Of a stretch of 64,000 nt of DNA, positions 40,901-52,900 are shown in pieces. This DNA is from Melanocharis versteri (lineage: Eukaryota; Chordata; Aves; Passeriformes; Melanocharitidae), in NCBI GenBank assembly GCA_013397845.1, contig VZTG01001868.1, forward strand, positions 62,001-126,000, in the 5' to 3' direction. Under the pieces are notes generated by a model, which was not told the origin of the DNA, did no database searches, and was given only the letters and a program-made list of their open reading frames with translations. Position numbers and translations under genes: made by a program. Within the stretch, counting starts at the first letter, position 1, and each line of letters begins with the position of its first letter.

Positions 40901-43900
40901 ACAGGTGGCATATTACTTCTAATGGTGCCTTTACCAAGACTATTTGCATATTTCTGTGTGCGTGGATGCAGAAAGTTATAGATAATAATGAGGTAATAAT
41001 GAAAATGAATGTTCAGCAGGGTGAAGTGAGATAGTTGTCCTTGTGTCTCTGCAGTTCGTTGTAGGCTGGACAGAAAGTATAAGCATCAAGAAAATGTCTG
41101 ATACTTCAAAGAGGAGCTGTGCAAGGCCTCTCTGTAGGGTGTTTGCGGTGAATTCTTAGATCGTTGAAATCTATCCATTTGCTTGGCTTTACAAGAGAGA
41201 AAGCTGTTATCACTTTTTTTTTTTAATCCAGTGTAATAACATGAGAAAAAAACTGCATTTAGTGTTACCTTGTCAGTGTGATCTCTTTGTGTCTGAATGT
41301 GCCCTGCTCAGTTCTGAGCAGCTTTAAACCAGTGGGAATTTCAGTCTCACAGTTGGTTGTCTCCAAGTGACACACTGCTTGAAATAAGTATGGATTACAA
41401 AGAATGCTTCACCTACCCTGGAGGAAAATTACAGTTTTTCAGTTTAGTGGGGGAGGAGGGTTTATGATGTTCTGCACGTTCCCATTCATAAGCCTTACAG
41501 AGCTGTAAGTTTCTGCCTGATAAATAACACACTGAAGAAGAGTCTAAGTCAAATACCAATTAGAAATTTGTCCAATATAATTTGTCAAATACATATTACC
41601 AGCTCATTAATACAAGCAAATAAAATGTCCTGTGGTAAATTCAATGATGAAATGTTTCCTTTTGGATAGCAGGGAAACAAAAAAGTGTTGTCACCCTGTT
41701 TGTCATGGACGTGCCTGACACGTATGATGTCTTGCCCATGGTGTCATATCTTGTCCAAATTACAGTGTTAAACATCAGGAACAGTGAATCTGTTAGGAGC
41801 ACTGGAAAACCTGTACAAAATTTGTATTACTGCAGAGAGGTACTGGGATTCCAAACAAACTTACCACGAAAAAGAAGAAATGTGATCAGCCCAAAAGTAC
41901 CATTTGAAGAGACCGTTTATTTCTCAATACAAATACGTTTCAAATGTTAGAAACAAGGATAATCACAGACTGCATGGTGCCTGTAAGGAATCTTTTTACT
42001 ATGGAACTGGCATGTTAGCTGCTCGGGATTCTGGTGTTGTATGGAATGGGATCCCGTATGGGATCAAAACAACTTGGAGCTGCAGCAGTTGGAGTGAAAG
42101 ACGTTGCTGCAGCTTGTGAAGAGTTCAAGTTTCACAGCTTTCATTTGAGAGATGGATTTGTCATCACAGCTGTTCTATCTGATATTGGACCCTCAGGTCC
42201 CATATTGGTATTGCTTTGCCTATGCAATAGCATTACAATATTTGTGAAAAAATGAATCAGTTTTTGGAAGAAATGCAACTTTCCTGGGCTCAGTGAAATG
42301 ATAGCTTGTTTAATAAAATAACTCAGTGCTTCTAGTATATTTCCTGACATTTTTTTGTAGAATCTGCTTGAGATCTCTCTTTATCTCTCTCTCTATATCT
42401 AATTTCAGATTTTCTGAATATTACCAAAAAAGCCACAAATCTTTTACTTTAAAATTAGGACTAGTTGCTCTATTTAGTCTTGCTGGGCAAGAATTCCTCT
42501 GTTCTTTCTCTATGAAAGTAATTTTTTTCACTTTCTTTTTTTTTAATAGTTTTCCATTTTTATCTGATTCTCTAGGAGCTGTGTATAAGCACAAATTCAC
42601 AGCATTAGTCTTGAACTGTTAATAGCTATGCATATGGTTAGCTGTGTTTTCATGAAAATCTCCTTTGAAGACTGTGAGGATACTTCTGCCAATAAAATTG
42701 AGTATATTTGTAATTGCTTGCATGAAGGTTCCTGTCATGCAGAAATAAATATAAATTCATTAATACAATAATTTCATGCAGCCAGGGTAGCTCTTTCGGT
42801 ATTGATTAAATTATTCACAGAGCAAGAGGCGTAACTACAGCGATAGAAAAACTGCAGCAAATTAAAACTCTTTAAAGCAGAGAAAGAAAAGAAGAGGACA
42901 AGAAAAATCCTCATTTAAAATTCTTAGAATAAAAACGCCACTAATTTTGGATAGTAAGAGTACATACAACAAAGGGCTGTAATGGCTCCCACATCTCATG
43001 GATTATCTTTTGGCTTCAGTTAAATGCAATTTAATTGGCTGAGTTACAAGAAATTTAGTGAAACCTAGAGGATTTCTAGAAATTCTTAGTTTCCCTGACC
43101 TCAAAATTTGTATATTAAGGAGTCAATCTTCAGAGGGTTAGTGATAGCAGGGTTAGTGCCCAAAGTGCTGGCACTTAGTACAGATAAAATATTTAGGTAC
43201 CTGTGAGAGGAAGATACCAAGTTGCTCATACACAATTATTAGTAAAATTGTGCCGTTTCAGAAGACTTTAAATATTATTTGGGTTTCAGTAACAAAGATG
43301 GTAGTAATGTTAAAGTTTAGGAAAACATTTTTGTATCTGGGTACCCGCTATATGGCTGCTGAACGTGTGTTTTCTGTTCTTTTTTTGATAGTCTTGTGAA
43401 ACATGGGGATATGTGCTTGGATGCAGATGAATGTCCATGCTCATGGAAAGGAAAGGAATATTTTCCAGGTGACAAAGTAATTTCTTCCTGCCATACATGG
43501 TAAGTGGCGATCTATTTAAGTGATTATTTCGTTTTAGTTGTGTAGTTGTAGGTTGATTTTTTTTTTTTCTTCAGGTGTTTTAATCATGAATTTCACAGCA
43601 GATTATGGTAAATCATCTACTTTGACTTCATATTTACATTTCTTTGAAGAGCTTTTAAAATTGGTTTGGGTTTTGTTGTTTCAAAGAGCATTACATAACA
43701 AAACAACAGCTATTTGGGATCTTAGTTTTAAAAGATCTTGATTTAGAAAATGATTTTTCTTTTAATTTTCAAGGTCATGGCTAGTATTCCTAAAGTACAG
43801 GTAAAATCCCTTAAATATTACACCTGACTGACATTTTTTAATGCTTTTTACTTATTAATTTTCACATTTAGCATGGAATCTGAGCAGTCTAGAGACCAGA

Positions 43901-46900
43901 ACATGACCCTGTGTCCATGAGTATGCACCCACTACTATGTTAAATTAAGGGGAGTACTGAGCAGCATCCTGTACTGAGCAAAGAAACAGACAAATTGGAC
44001 GCTGGTTTTGCGTATGTGGATAACTGATGAATCAATTGGCTTTCAAAGGGAGGATTCCAGTAGGCAAGGGTTGATAGGATCATTCAAATGCACACAGAAA
44101 CCTACTCCTTTTCTTATCCAGTGTTGTAAGTGCAGCGCATACCCTGCCAAGTTTCCTTGAGCGCTCTCAGTAGGATGTGTTTCACTGCCATTTTAATAAG
44201 CTTCGCAGCAGTGTGAAAATATTCCCCACCGACCTGATCCTGAAACAAGCTCGTTTCGTGACAGTCTCCACCTGTTTTCCTCTCTGACCTCGGCTGAACG
44301 TTGCAGGCTGGCACTAAGCAGTGCTGTTTGTCCTAGCAGAGCCTCAGAAAAACCAAGCTTGGTACTACCAAGCACCCAGACGCTGTGGTAGCGGTGTAGC
44401 CTGCAGATCCCCAGCAGAGCAGTTCCCTCCTCCTGTGCCCTCCTTGCAGCTCTCCAGGAGCATTTAACTGGTGTCCCCTGGTGAGCTGCTGCTCCTGGCC
44501 TGCACAGCTCCAGGTAGCCCAGCCCAGGGAAGGCTCGTCCCGTCAACACCAGGCTCTGCCTTGTCTGGATGTCGTGCCCCCTCCAGCCTTGTGCTGACTG
44601 CCTTCCTCTGCCTCTCGTCAGGTCCTCAGTAGCTGCTCTAGAAGAGATTTGTAGCCCTTTGGTCGACTGGTGAAGCGACTTACAAGCCATCTCCACTGGG
44701 CAGGCAGGTAAAGCGACCCGGGCTATTCACCCCTTGTTTCCAAAGGCCTCTCCATTTGGACCTGGTGTGGGATTGCTTGCATCAGAGAGGATTAATTTAT
44801 CCCATTTAATCTGTATGAGACTTCACCAAAGGCAGCAGCAGTGCAGGCAGAAAGATACTGGATATTTAGCCTCCTCTCTTCTTTTTTTCTTTTTCCTGAG
44901 GCCAAGCTCATTAATTCACGTACAAATCCTTAAGGTTGTCGTGGCTTTTGTAGTCTTCCATGTCCAGAAGCAAAGACAGCTTAAGTGATAATGGCTTTTT
45001 GGCAGTCAGTTGTCCACTAATAGAGGGGAGTCTGCAACAAGCTCTGCTGGATACAAAGCATATGAAATCTGAGTCTGCTGTGTGTATGCAGGGGTGTATC
45101 TGACATGTTAAGAGAAGCGAGCAAAGCATGAGAGTGCTTCTGTGCAAACAAACACGCTTAGGCACTCATAGAAGTTACCATATAGTGGGGTTAGTGCATT
45201 GAATTAGTGTGTGTTTATACTGAATATCATCTTTCTCATATCTGATGTAGTATTAGCAACATAAATATTGATCTGATTTATCTATTGAACAGTAACACGG
45301 CAAACAAAATAATTTCATAAGTCGGCAAAACTACCTGTGAACTGACAGGAACTTTCATCCCTAGCTCTGGGGTCTGACTGAGCTGTAGTTCTAGGTTTCC
45401 CAGGTTTGGTTTTCAGTGCATGTGGTTGAAATATTTAGCATGTGGTGGCAACATTAAACACAGACGTTTTTAATGCTGAGGGTATCAGAGCAGCATTTTG
45501 GTGGGGTACTGTGCAAGGTAAGATAGAGAGATGGTGCAGGTAGACGTGCTGGTCTATTGTCATCATGCTGAGACCACTGAGCAAGTGCTGGTCACTGTCT
45601 GTGGGCTGCTGAATTGGGCCTCCTTTATTCTTTAACAAATACTTCTTGGAAATGTCCTTTATAAAAAAGCTATTTGAAGTTTAGAATATGCTGGTAGTTC
45701 TGCTTTTCCAACCAGGACTCTCTAGATTCTGATAACTAAACGCTAGTTCATTTAGTATGAAATAAATCTAGTGCGGAGGATTTTAAAGACATTGTGTACC
45801 TCTTAATCCCTTCCTTCTGACTATAAATGTGCTAAGACTCCTGAAAAAAAAAAAAGTATGCAAAGGAGCTCCATGCTCTTTACATGTTAAGAAATGTTTC
45901 TGCACAGGCCCTGAAGAGATCAGCATATGGAGGAGGATTTGAATAGGCCGAGAGTGAAACTAAAACCTAATGTCTCAGGAGAACATGAGAAGTAGTGCTA
46001 AGTCTTCCAGTCCAAATATAATTTCTTCTGTTCGCCTCTCTCTCCATCAGCTTGATGAAGTTCCTTCCTTAGGTACTGCTCTGAGGTGACTGCAGTTAGC
46101 TGTGCAAGTCCTGCTGCTATCTCCTTGTGCTTTGGTACAGCAAACACTTCTCCCATGTTGTATTTTGAACTTATTTTAGTCATATGCTCGGTGTATTGAT
46201 ACATGTAGTGGTGCAAAATGCAAGCAGGGGAGCAAGTCAGTGATGGGATAAGCAGAGTCTTGGAAAATCTGGACAATGGCTCCATGTAGGTGCAAGTTAA
46301 TTACTAAGTGAATGGAGGAAACCTTAAGCTACCAGGAGTTGGAGCTGCCTAGATTTTCTTGATATTTGCTGCTCGTTTGAAAACAGCGGTGTACTGACAC
46401 TGTGATAGAAATACAAAGGAAATGTTACACTGACAAAAACTTATACTGAGAAAAAACTGCAAACTGCTTGGTGCTTCAGTATAGGAGATGCCAAGCGTTA
46501 GAGATTTATCCAATATTTCCATAAGTTGGATTAACGTTTTAGTTGTAAAATATGCAGCATTCATTTAACAAAGAAATTGGAAATAACTTTTTTAAAAAGT
46601 AAACTTTAAAAAGTATGTACCAAAACTGTGTTTAGTTTGACCTGTATTTATAAAGATGCCTGTAGGAAAGCTATACCTGGGCACCAGCTTTGCTATCTTT
46701 ACCAAGGAAGTTTTTTAAGTGTCTGGATCATTTAGAAACATAAAAATAATATTTTAAAGATTACTTGTGGATGCAGGAAATGAAATTCCATCCATTATTA
46801 ATAAAACTTATGTCATTTCTGAAAATGTTATTTAGATTGCAAGAGGGCGATTCAGAAAGAGGCATAATACCCAATGTTGCAAAGCCTCTTATTATGCAAA

Positions 46901-49900
46901 GAGAATCCTCTTTTTCTCTTATGCTGCAAAGAGGATTCAGCAAGGTCTGAACAGTCGTTCAGTCGATGTGTGGTGAAAACCCTTTGATGCTTAAGCTGGC
47001 CACAGACATAACTTGAACTGTTCTGGAAGCCCCTAAACTGTTAGGCTGGCATTTGGGGGTGATGATACCTAGACATCTGGAAAAAGAGTAAATCCAACAA
47101 CATAGTTCTTTTAAGGAGCCTAAGCACTAAAATAATGCTACTGAAATGTTTTCTGGATGATTCTATGAAATTCTCATTCAAGCAGAGAATGCATGAAGAC
47201 TCTGGTAACAGGACATGCTACTTGTTGACTCTAAGGTTCAGCTGGTATAGAAACAAATGTTTGGTGAAAAGCTGAAAAAGAAGGCTTTGTCCTCGTGGCA
47301 TGTTGTTGGTGTGCACTAGCGAAGACATTTTATTCCGTTGCATGGGGTTTTTTGTTTTGTTGGTTTTCTTGGTTGTATTTTTTGGGATTTTTGTGACTTT
47401 TTGTGGTGTCTGTATATTCTGGAGCCTTTAAATTCTAATGTAAGAAGAAACCTAGATGGTATGAGTTCAACATGTACGTTTTTTCCCCAGAGAATCAATT
47501 GATGTGTCCTGCTTCTAGCCAACATTTCAAAACACTTCTGTCCACACTCCTCACACTTGCACCGCTTTTGTTTTTTCGCTTCTCAGTGCAATAGCTGTAA
47601 TCATTTGTCTGGGCTTGCAGCTGATATTACCATTATTGGTCGTACATTTTTCAGCATTTGCCAGCATGGATCATTTCAGTGCACCTTCCAGCCTTGCCCA
47701 TCGATGTGCACGGCGTACGGGGACCGGCACTACAGGACCTTTGACGGACTCACTTTCGACTTTGTCGGAACTTGTAAGGTTTACCTAGTTAAGGTGAGAC
47801 TTTTTTGTAAAGCTTCTCTAAAACTGGGTTTAAAACTACCCATTAAAACCTACCGTTGTACTTATTTCCTATCTGTGCATTTTATTGAGTCCTACATACT
47901 GGTTTTTTTCATTTTTGATGTTGTTAAGACTTTGAATCATATGTAACGTACACCAGGGTTTCTGCTAATTTAAGTATGTAACAATATGCATATTTATATT
48001 AGTGTATTTAAAAATGGACATTTATTTTTTTCTTTTTCTTCAGGGTACTTCTTCAACCAGTCTTTCTGTCATCATCGAGAATATTGACTGCTTTAGTACT
48101 GGAATCATTTGCAGAAAAAACATTTTCATTAATGTCGGAAAATCTTTTTTAGTATTTGATGATGAAACTGGAAATCCAGTAAGTTTCAGCTTTTACTGCT
48201 GATCAAAAAGCAGCATATATACTTCTTTGGGGGTTTCGTCCTTTCATAACCAAAAACCTATTGTGTCACTTTAGTAGCAGAGGTGTAAATATCTCTATTG
48301 GGAATGTGTGGAGTGTTCAATGGAAACCTTAAACTCTTGTCTATATTTAGCAGAAATGTTAGATGATATAATTGTAGCTCTTTTGTTTAGACTTGATTCC
48401 CGTTAAAAATCTTAGGAGAAGTACAGGTGTTTTGAAGTAAGTGGGAGTTTTGCTATTAATTCCACTCGAACTAAGAGCTTAGTCAGGCCGGGAATGTATA
48501 GGAAGACTATTTCTACAGTTAAAAAAACCCAACACATTACAGCCCCTGGTATGTCCTCCACAGCCTGAATTTCATTTTTGTTTTGGCCAAACTGCAGACT
48601 CTATTCTGTAAATATTTAGTATTTTAGTATAAGTAGTACTATTTACAGTTTATAGACTGACTATAGAAAGGAAGTTTGAGGTATTGAGTAGATAAACCAG
48701 GCATCTCAGTTCATGCTACAAATAAGTTGCAATCTGAATGTTAGTGGATTGAGAGAAAAATGCTTTATGTAAATAAGATTGTAATCTGAGGACATATGTA
48801 AACAATTCCTTATTTCCAGAGGCTGCTTCGTGCATCTTTTTTACCAATTCATGTTCAAAAAAGCATGTGACTGAGACAGAATTACTTAAAACTAAGTGAA
48901 AAATCATGAGGAACCTTAAGACTACTCATCTACCTCCCAGATGAATCATTAACATTCTAAACACCACTCTGTTGCCCATCCTGTAAATTGGATATAGAAT
49001 TAACTTTTAAAATTGGAAAATCATAAAAATACGATACAGTTCACATTCAAAATCCAGGCCCCTTTTGCTTAAGCATTTTTCCCTCTGTGGCCTTCTGTTT
49101 GTTTTTGGACGTCTGTCTGAGAACCATGTTGTTAATTTTACTTAGATGTTTCATTTCCTGTCAAGTGAACACTTTATAAAAACGTTCCTTGCATTATAAG
49201 CTCCCTTGTTTTATTTTGAACAGAGCTTATCTAGTTACATAGATGGCCTACAAAAAATGCAGTTATGGAAAGCTGGATTTTTCACTGTTGTTCATTTTCC
49301 TAATGAACATATCACCATTCTTTGGGATCAGAGAACAACAGTTCACGTCCAGATGGGTCACCAGTGGCAGGTAGGTGGAAGTCAACACTATTATTGCCAT
49401 TTATTTGAGGTATTTATGTAAATCTTGTTAAATAAGATATAGTTATTCAGAGAATAGACTGTGTCAGAAATCAAGGAAAGAAGCATTCAACTACCTTGTC
49501 AATTAAATTATCCATTCTCATTTATCTTTCTTTAGTTACTCCTTACTGTATAACTTCTGTAACAACAGAGACAAATACCTTGGGGGCAAAGTTCTCCTTC
49601 AGTACTCATTCCTTATGTGACTGAAGCAGGTGTTGTTTTGCTGAGGCATAAAAAAAGCACATAACTGGCTAACAGCTCTCTTCTCTGAACGAAAAGATAA
49701 TCTCCTTTCTCAAAGGCTTGGGGATACATAGTTGAAAGGGCTAATACTGGCATTGCCAAAATAAAATATTCTCTACTGCTTTATTACTATAAAAAGCTAA
49801 ACTCTTTTGACTGAAATTTGGCTGAAAAAGGATCAAAACGTGACAAATTTGTAATTAAACAGCTGAAGGTGCAAGTTTTGAAAGTGGTCATGACTGACAG

Positions 49901-52900
49901 TATTTTGTCCTGTGAAAATACATTTTTATGTAAGTGTGTATATATAAATATGTATATGTGTGTGTATATATAATTTTTTTCTCAGGGAGAATTGACTGGA
50001 TTATGTGGAAACTTTGATTTGAAGACAGTAAATGAATTGAGGACTCCAGATAATTTTGAATTAACAAACTCACAAGAGTTTGGAAACAGCTGGATGGCTG
50101 TAGAGGTACATGGCAAAAAAAGAATGTGCTTGCTAGTATATTTTGCTAGTAGATTTCTTGCTGTTATATCATAAAATTCATCTTGAAGGAAATCAGAAAT
50201 TAATTCCTGGAAGTATCAGTCAGGCAGCAATGCAAACAAAAATATCAGTGGTTGTTAAAGATGTCATAATCTATTAAGGAAAATAGTCACCTTCTTTTCT
50301 GCCAAGTGCTGTAGAGAAAAATGCTGTGCAATATTCTGCATGTTTTTGAAGACATTTGAGCAATAAAGTAGTATTTTCTTTGCATAATGGAAGAATTGCA
50401 GGTTCACTTTAAAGTGTGTTGTCAGCTTAGCTGATCTTTCATAGCTGGGAAACATTTAACTGTGCAACCATAGCAATGGAAAGAAAAAAAACTCTATTTG
50501 CTCTAAAGTTAGAAATAAACTTTTTCTAATGTAACATTTCTAGTGGTGTTCATTGAAATGTACCTTCCTAGTAGTCAGTGTGAAAAGATTTGATTTCTGA
50601 TGCTGCTAATGCACATTGAATGATTTTTGTTATTTAAGTGAGATGGTTCAGGTAGAAGGACTGCAGGTTGGGACCCTGTGGCACCTCTGATTAGACCTGT
50701 ATGTACGTGTGTGGTTTTTTGCTGCTTTCAAATTGTGTAATTTTCCTTTTCTTCTTCATTTCCATCACCTTTTAATTCTATATCTTAGTCCTGCTTTAGT
50801 TTCCTAAATGATGCGTTTGTTTCACGTTTTATGTATCCCTAAAAAAAAAAAAAAAAAACCACAAAACTATGCTTTGCAAGTTCAAAACACAAAGTGGTTA
50901 TGTAGAAAATTTCTCACCTTCACTTTGCTTCCCGGTTTAGTGTGTTGACAGCTCTGACATTCGAAATCCCTGCAGTTTGAACCCCCTTAGAGAGCCGTTT
51001 GCCAAGAAGGAGTGTGGGATACTGCTAAGTGAAGCATTTGAAGCTTGCCATCCAGTGGTGAGTCGTGGTCCTGTACAGGAACAAGTGAAAGTGAACATAT
51101 CACTAGAGAGAAATGTTACTCTTCACCACGAAGCACTTCGTAATTAATGCATGCAAAAATACACCCAATTTGGGACATTTTCTTTTTAATCACAAGCATT
51201 ATTTGCGTAAGCATAACCACCTGCTTGCTTTTCATCGGATGTGTTATATGGCAAACACGTTTTTCATGCATATATAAATAAAAGTATTAAATATGCAGCG
51301 TCAGATGGGAAGAACTCATTCCTAGAAAACTTACTCAGATGTAAATCTGTGTAGAATGTGTAACATTTCAATAAGCAAATTAGCATTGACAGTTTTCTTT
51401 GAAATTTTGTCACTTAAGACTTGAAAAGAAGAGTTTTCCATCTATTTTGATTTCTTACATTTTATGTGTATGTAACTTTCTTAAAATTTCTGAGTTTTAC
51501 TGATTTGTGATCAGTTTAGTCTGTTATTTCATAAGGTTTTTCGCAGTTTATTAGAGCTTAAATACAACTAAACTATACCAAACACAAGCTCACATCAATA
51601 TCTTAATGTGCCTGTTCTTAATGGGTCATTGATTTCATTGTGTTGCTAAGTGCTGGACGAGATTTTATGATGTGTTCCAACGAACGTTTTTTCTCATTTT
51701 TCAGGCAGCATTGAGAGTGAAATCTTTAATCCTTTGGAGTTTGATATATTGCCCTTTGAAAGAGCCGTAGCTTTGTGTCGAGGTGTTGCTTGGCAGTTTC
51801 TGTAGGAGTGTTTTTGATAAGCGGTGTTTTCGTTTCCAGATCGACGTCACCTGGTTTTACTCCAACTGCTTGACAGATACTTGTGGCTGTAACCAGGGCG
51901 GTGACTGTGAGTGTTTCTGTACGAGTGTCTCGGCGTATGCCCACCAGTGCTGCCAGCATGGAGTTGCTGTAGACTGGAGGTCTCCCAGAGTGTGTCGTAA
52001 GTTTGTTTTTGCCAAGGGCTGCCTCTGCCCTGCCTTCATGCGGGCCGGACCCGAAAAATCAGCCACACCAGGTTACCTGGGGCCATGAATTGAATCTAAG
52101 CCTCGCTGGTGCCTCTCACTCCGATTTCATTCCAGTCTAGATGGATTATGTGCTTTTTCCGTGTTTGTGAGTTGTACTTTCCCACTTTTAATCTCTTATC
52201 CTATGACATGAAAGGAAAAGTCATGGAAGTCTGTGTCAGGGTACAGCATGCATCCCTCAAAGCAAAGGTGCAAAGTTAACAGCTCAAGTGAGTTCCATCT
52301 TCAGGAGGACTTTATTTCTTAATAAGATCTGGGAAACATAGGTGCCTTATTAGAGCCCCCAGAGCAAGAGTGAAGTATAAAGGTCCTCTGAAGAAAAACA
52401 AGTAGGTTTTTGAGCAGGGAATAGTCATTGCCTTAGTATCACTCTTCAATAATTCTTAGAGCTTCTAAAAAAAATCTGAGGCCTTTTTCTCTAACACCTA
52501 GTGGAAAAGCCTGACAGGAGGCTGTCATTTCCCCAGAGATGTGGTAAAAGACGGGGAGATCCAAAGAATGGAAGGAAACAAGCATTTTTCTAACTTTGCA
52601 GTTGCACTGAGAGAATATGCAGCTTGCTTGGGGTCACGCAGCAAACTGGCCTCAGGGTGAGGGGGCTACTCCTAACTTTCTGTAGAAAAGGTGTGTTTTA
52701 ATGTGAAGCTCAGTCATAACCACTAGAGGTCACAAAAAGACAGCTGTAGACTTCCCTGATTAGTATTTCCTGCTGGGAAGCAATGCTTTCTTTAAATCTG
52801 TGTAGTTTAAATTAGTATGCTATCTAAAGTACAGTAAATATTTGGCGGTAATTTTTTAATAAATGTTTGTGTATGATCTAATTTGGCCAAGCATTTGCTC

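Larger units (their letters stand above)
34896..43391 (+). other. Intron 23 (8.5 kb, the longest complete intron)
   Basis: It contains a CR1 3' scrap at 38338-38394, a T/G-rich block at 36180-36270, and several short open frames at 40084-42250 that I could not assign. Exons 23 and 24 join in frame across it (GG + T = Gly), so no missing exon is required. Confidence 0.7.
43500..47654 (+). other. Intron 24 (4.2 kb)
   Basis: It contains an isolated GC-rich island at about 44260-44720 with a 168-codon minus-strand open frame, and a cluster of nested inverted repeats at 46862-46938. No OTOG exon lies between exons 24 and 25, whose split Cys codon joins directly. Confidence 0.7.

Noticed and set aside
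41705..42255. Overlapping + strand frames that look like a decayed processed pseudogene
   Set aside because: No recognised protein, frame breaks every 60-80 codons, no polyA tail or duplications seen.
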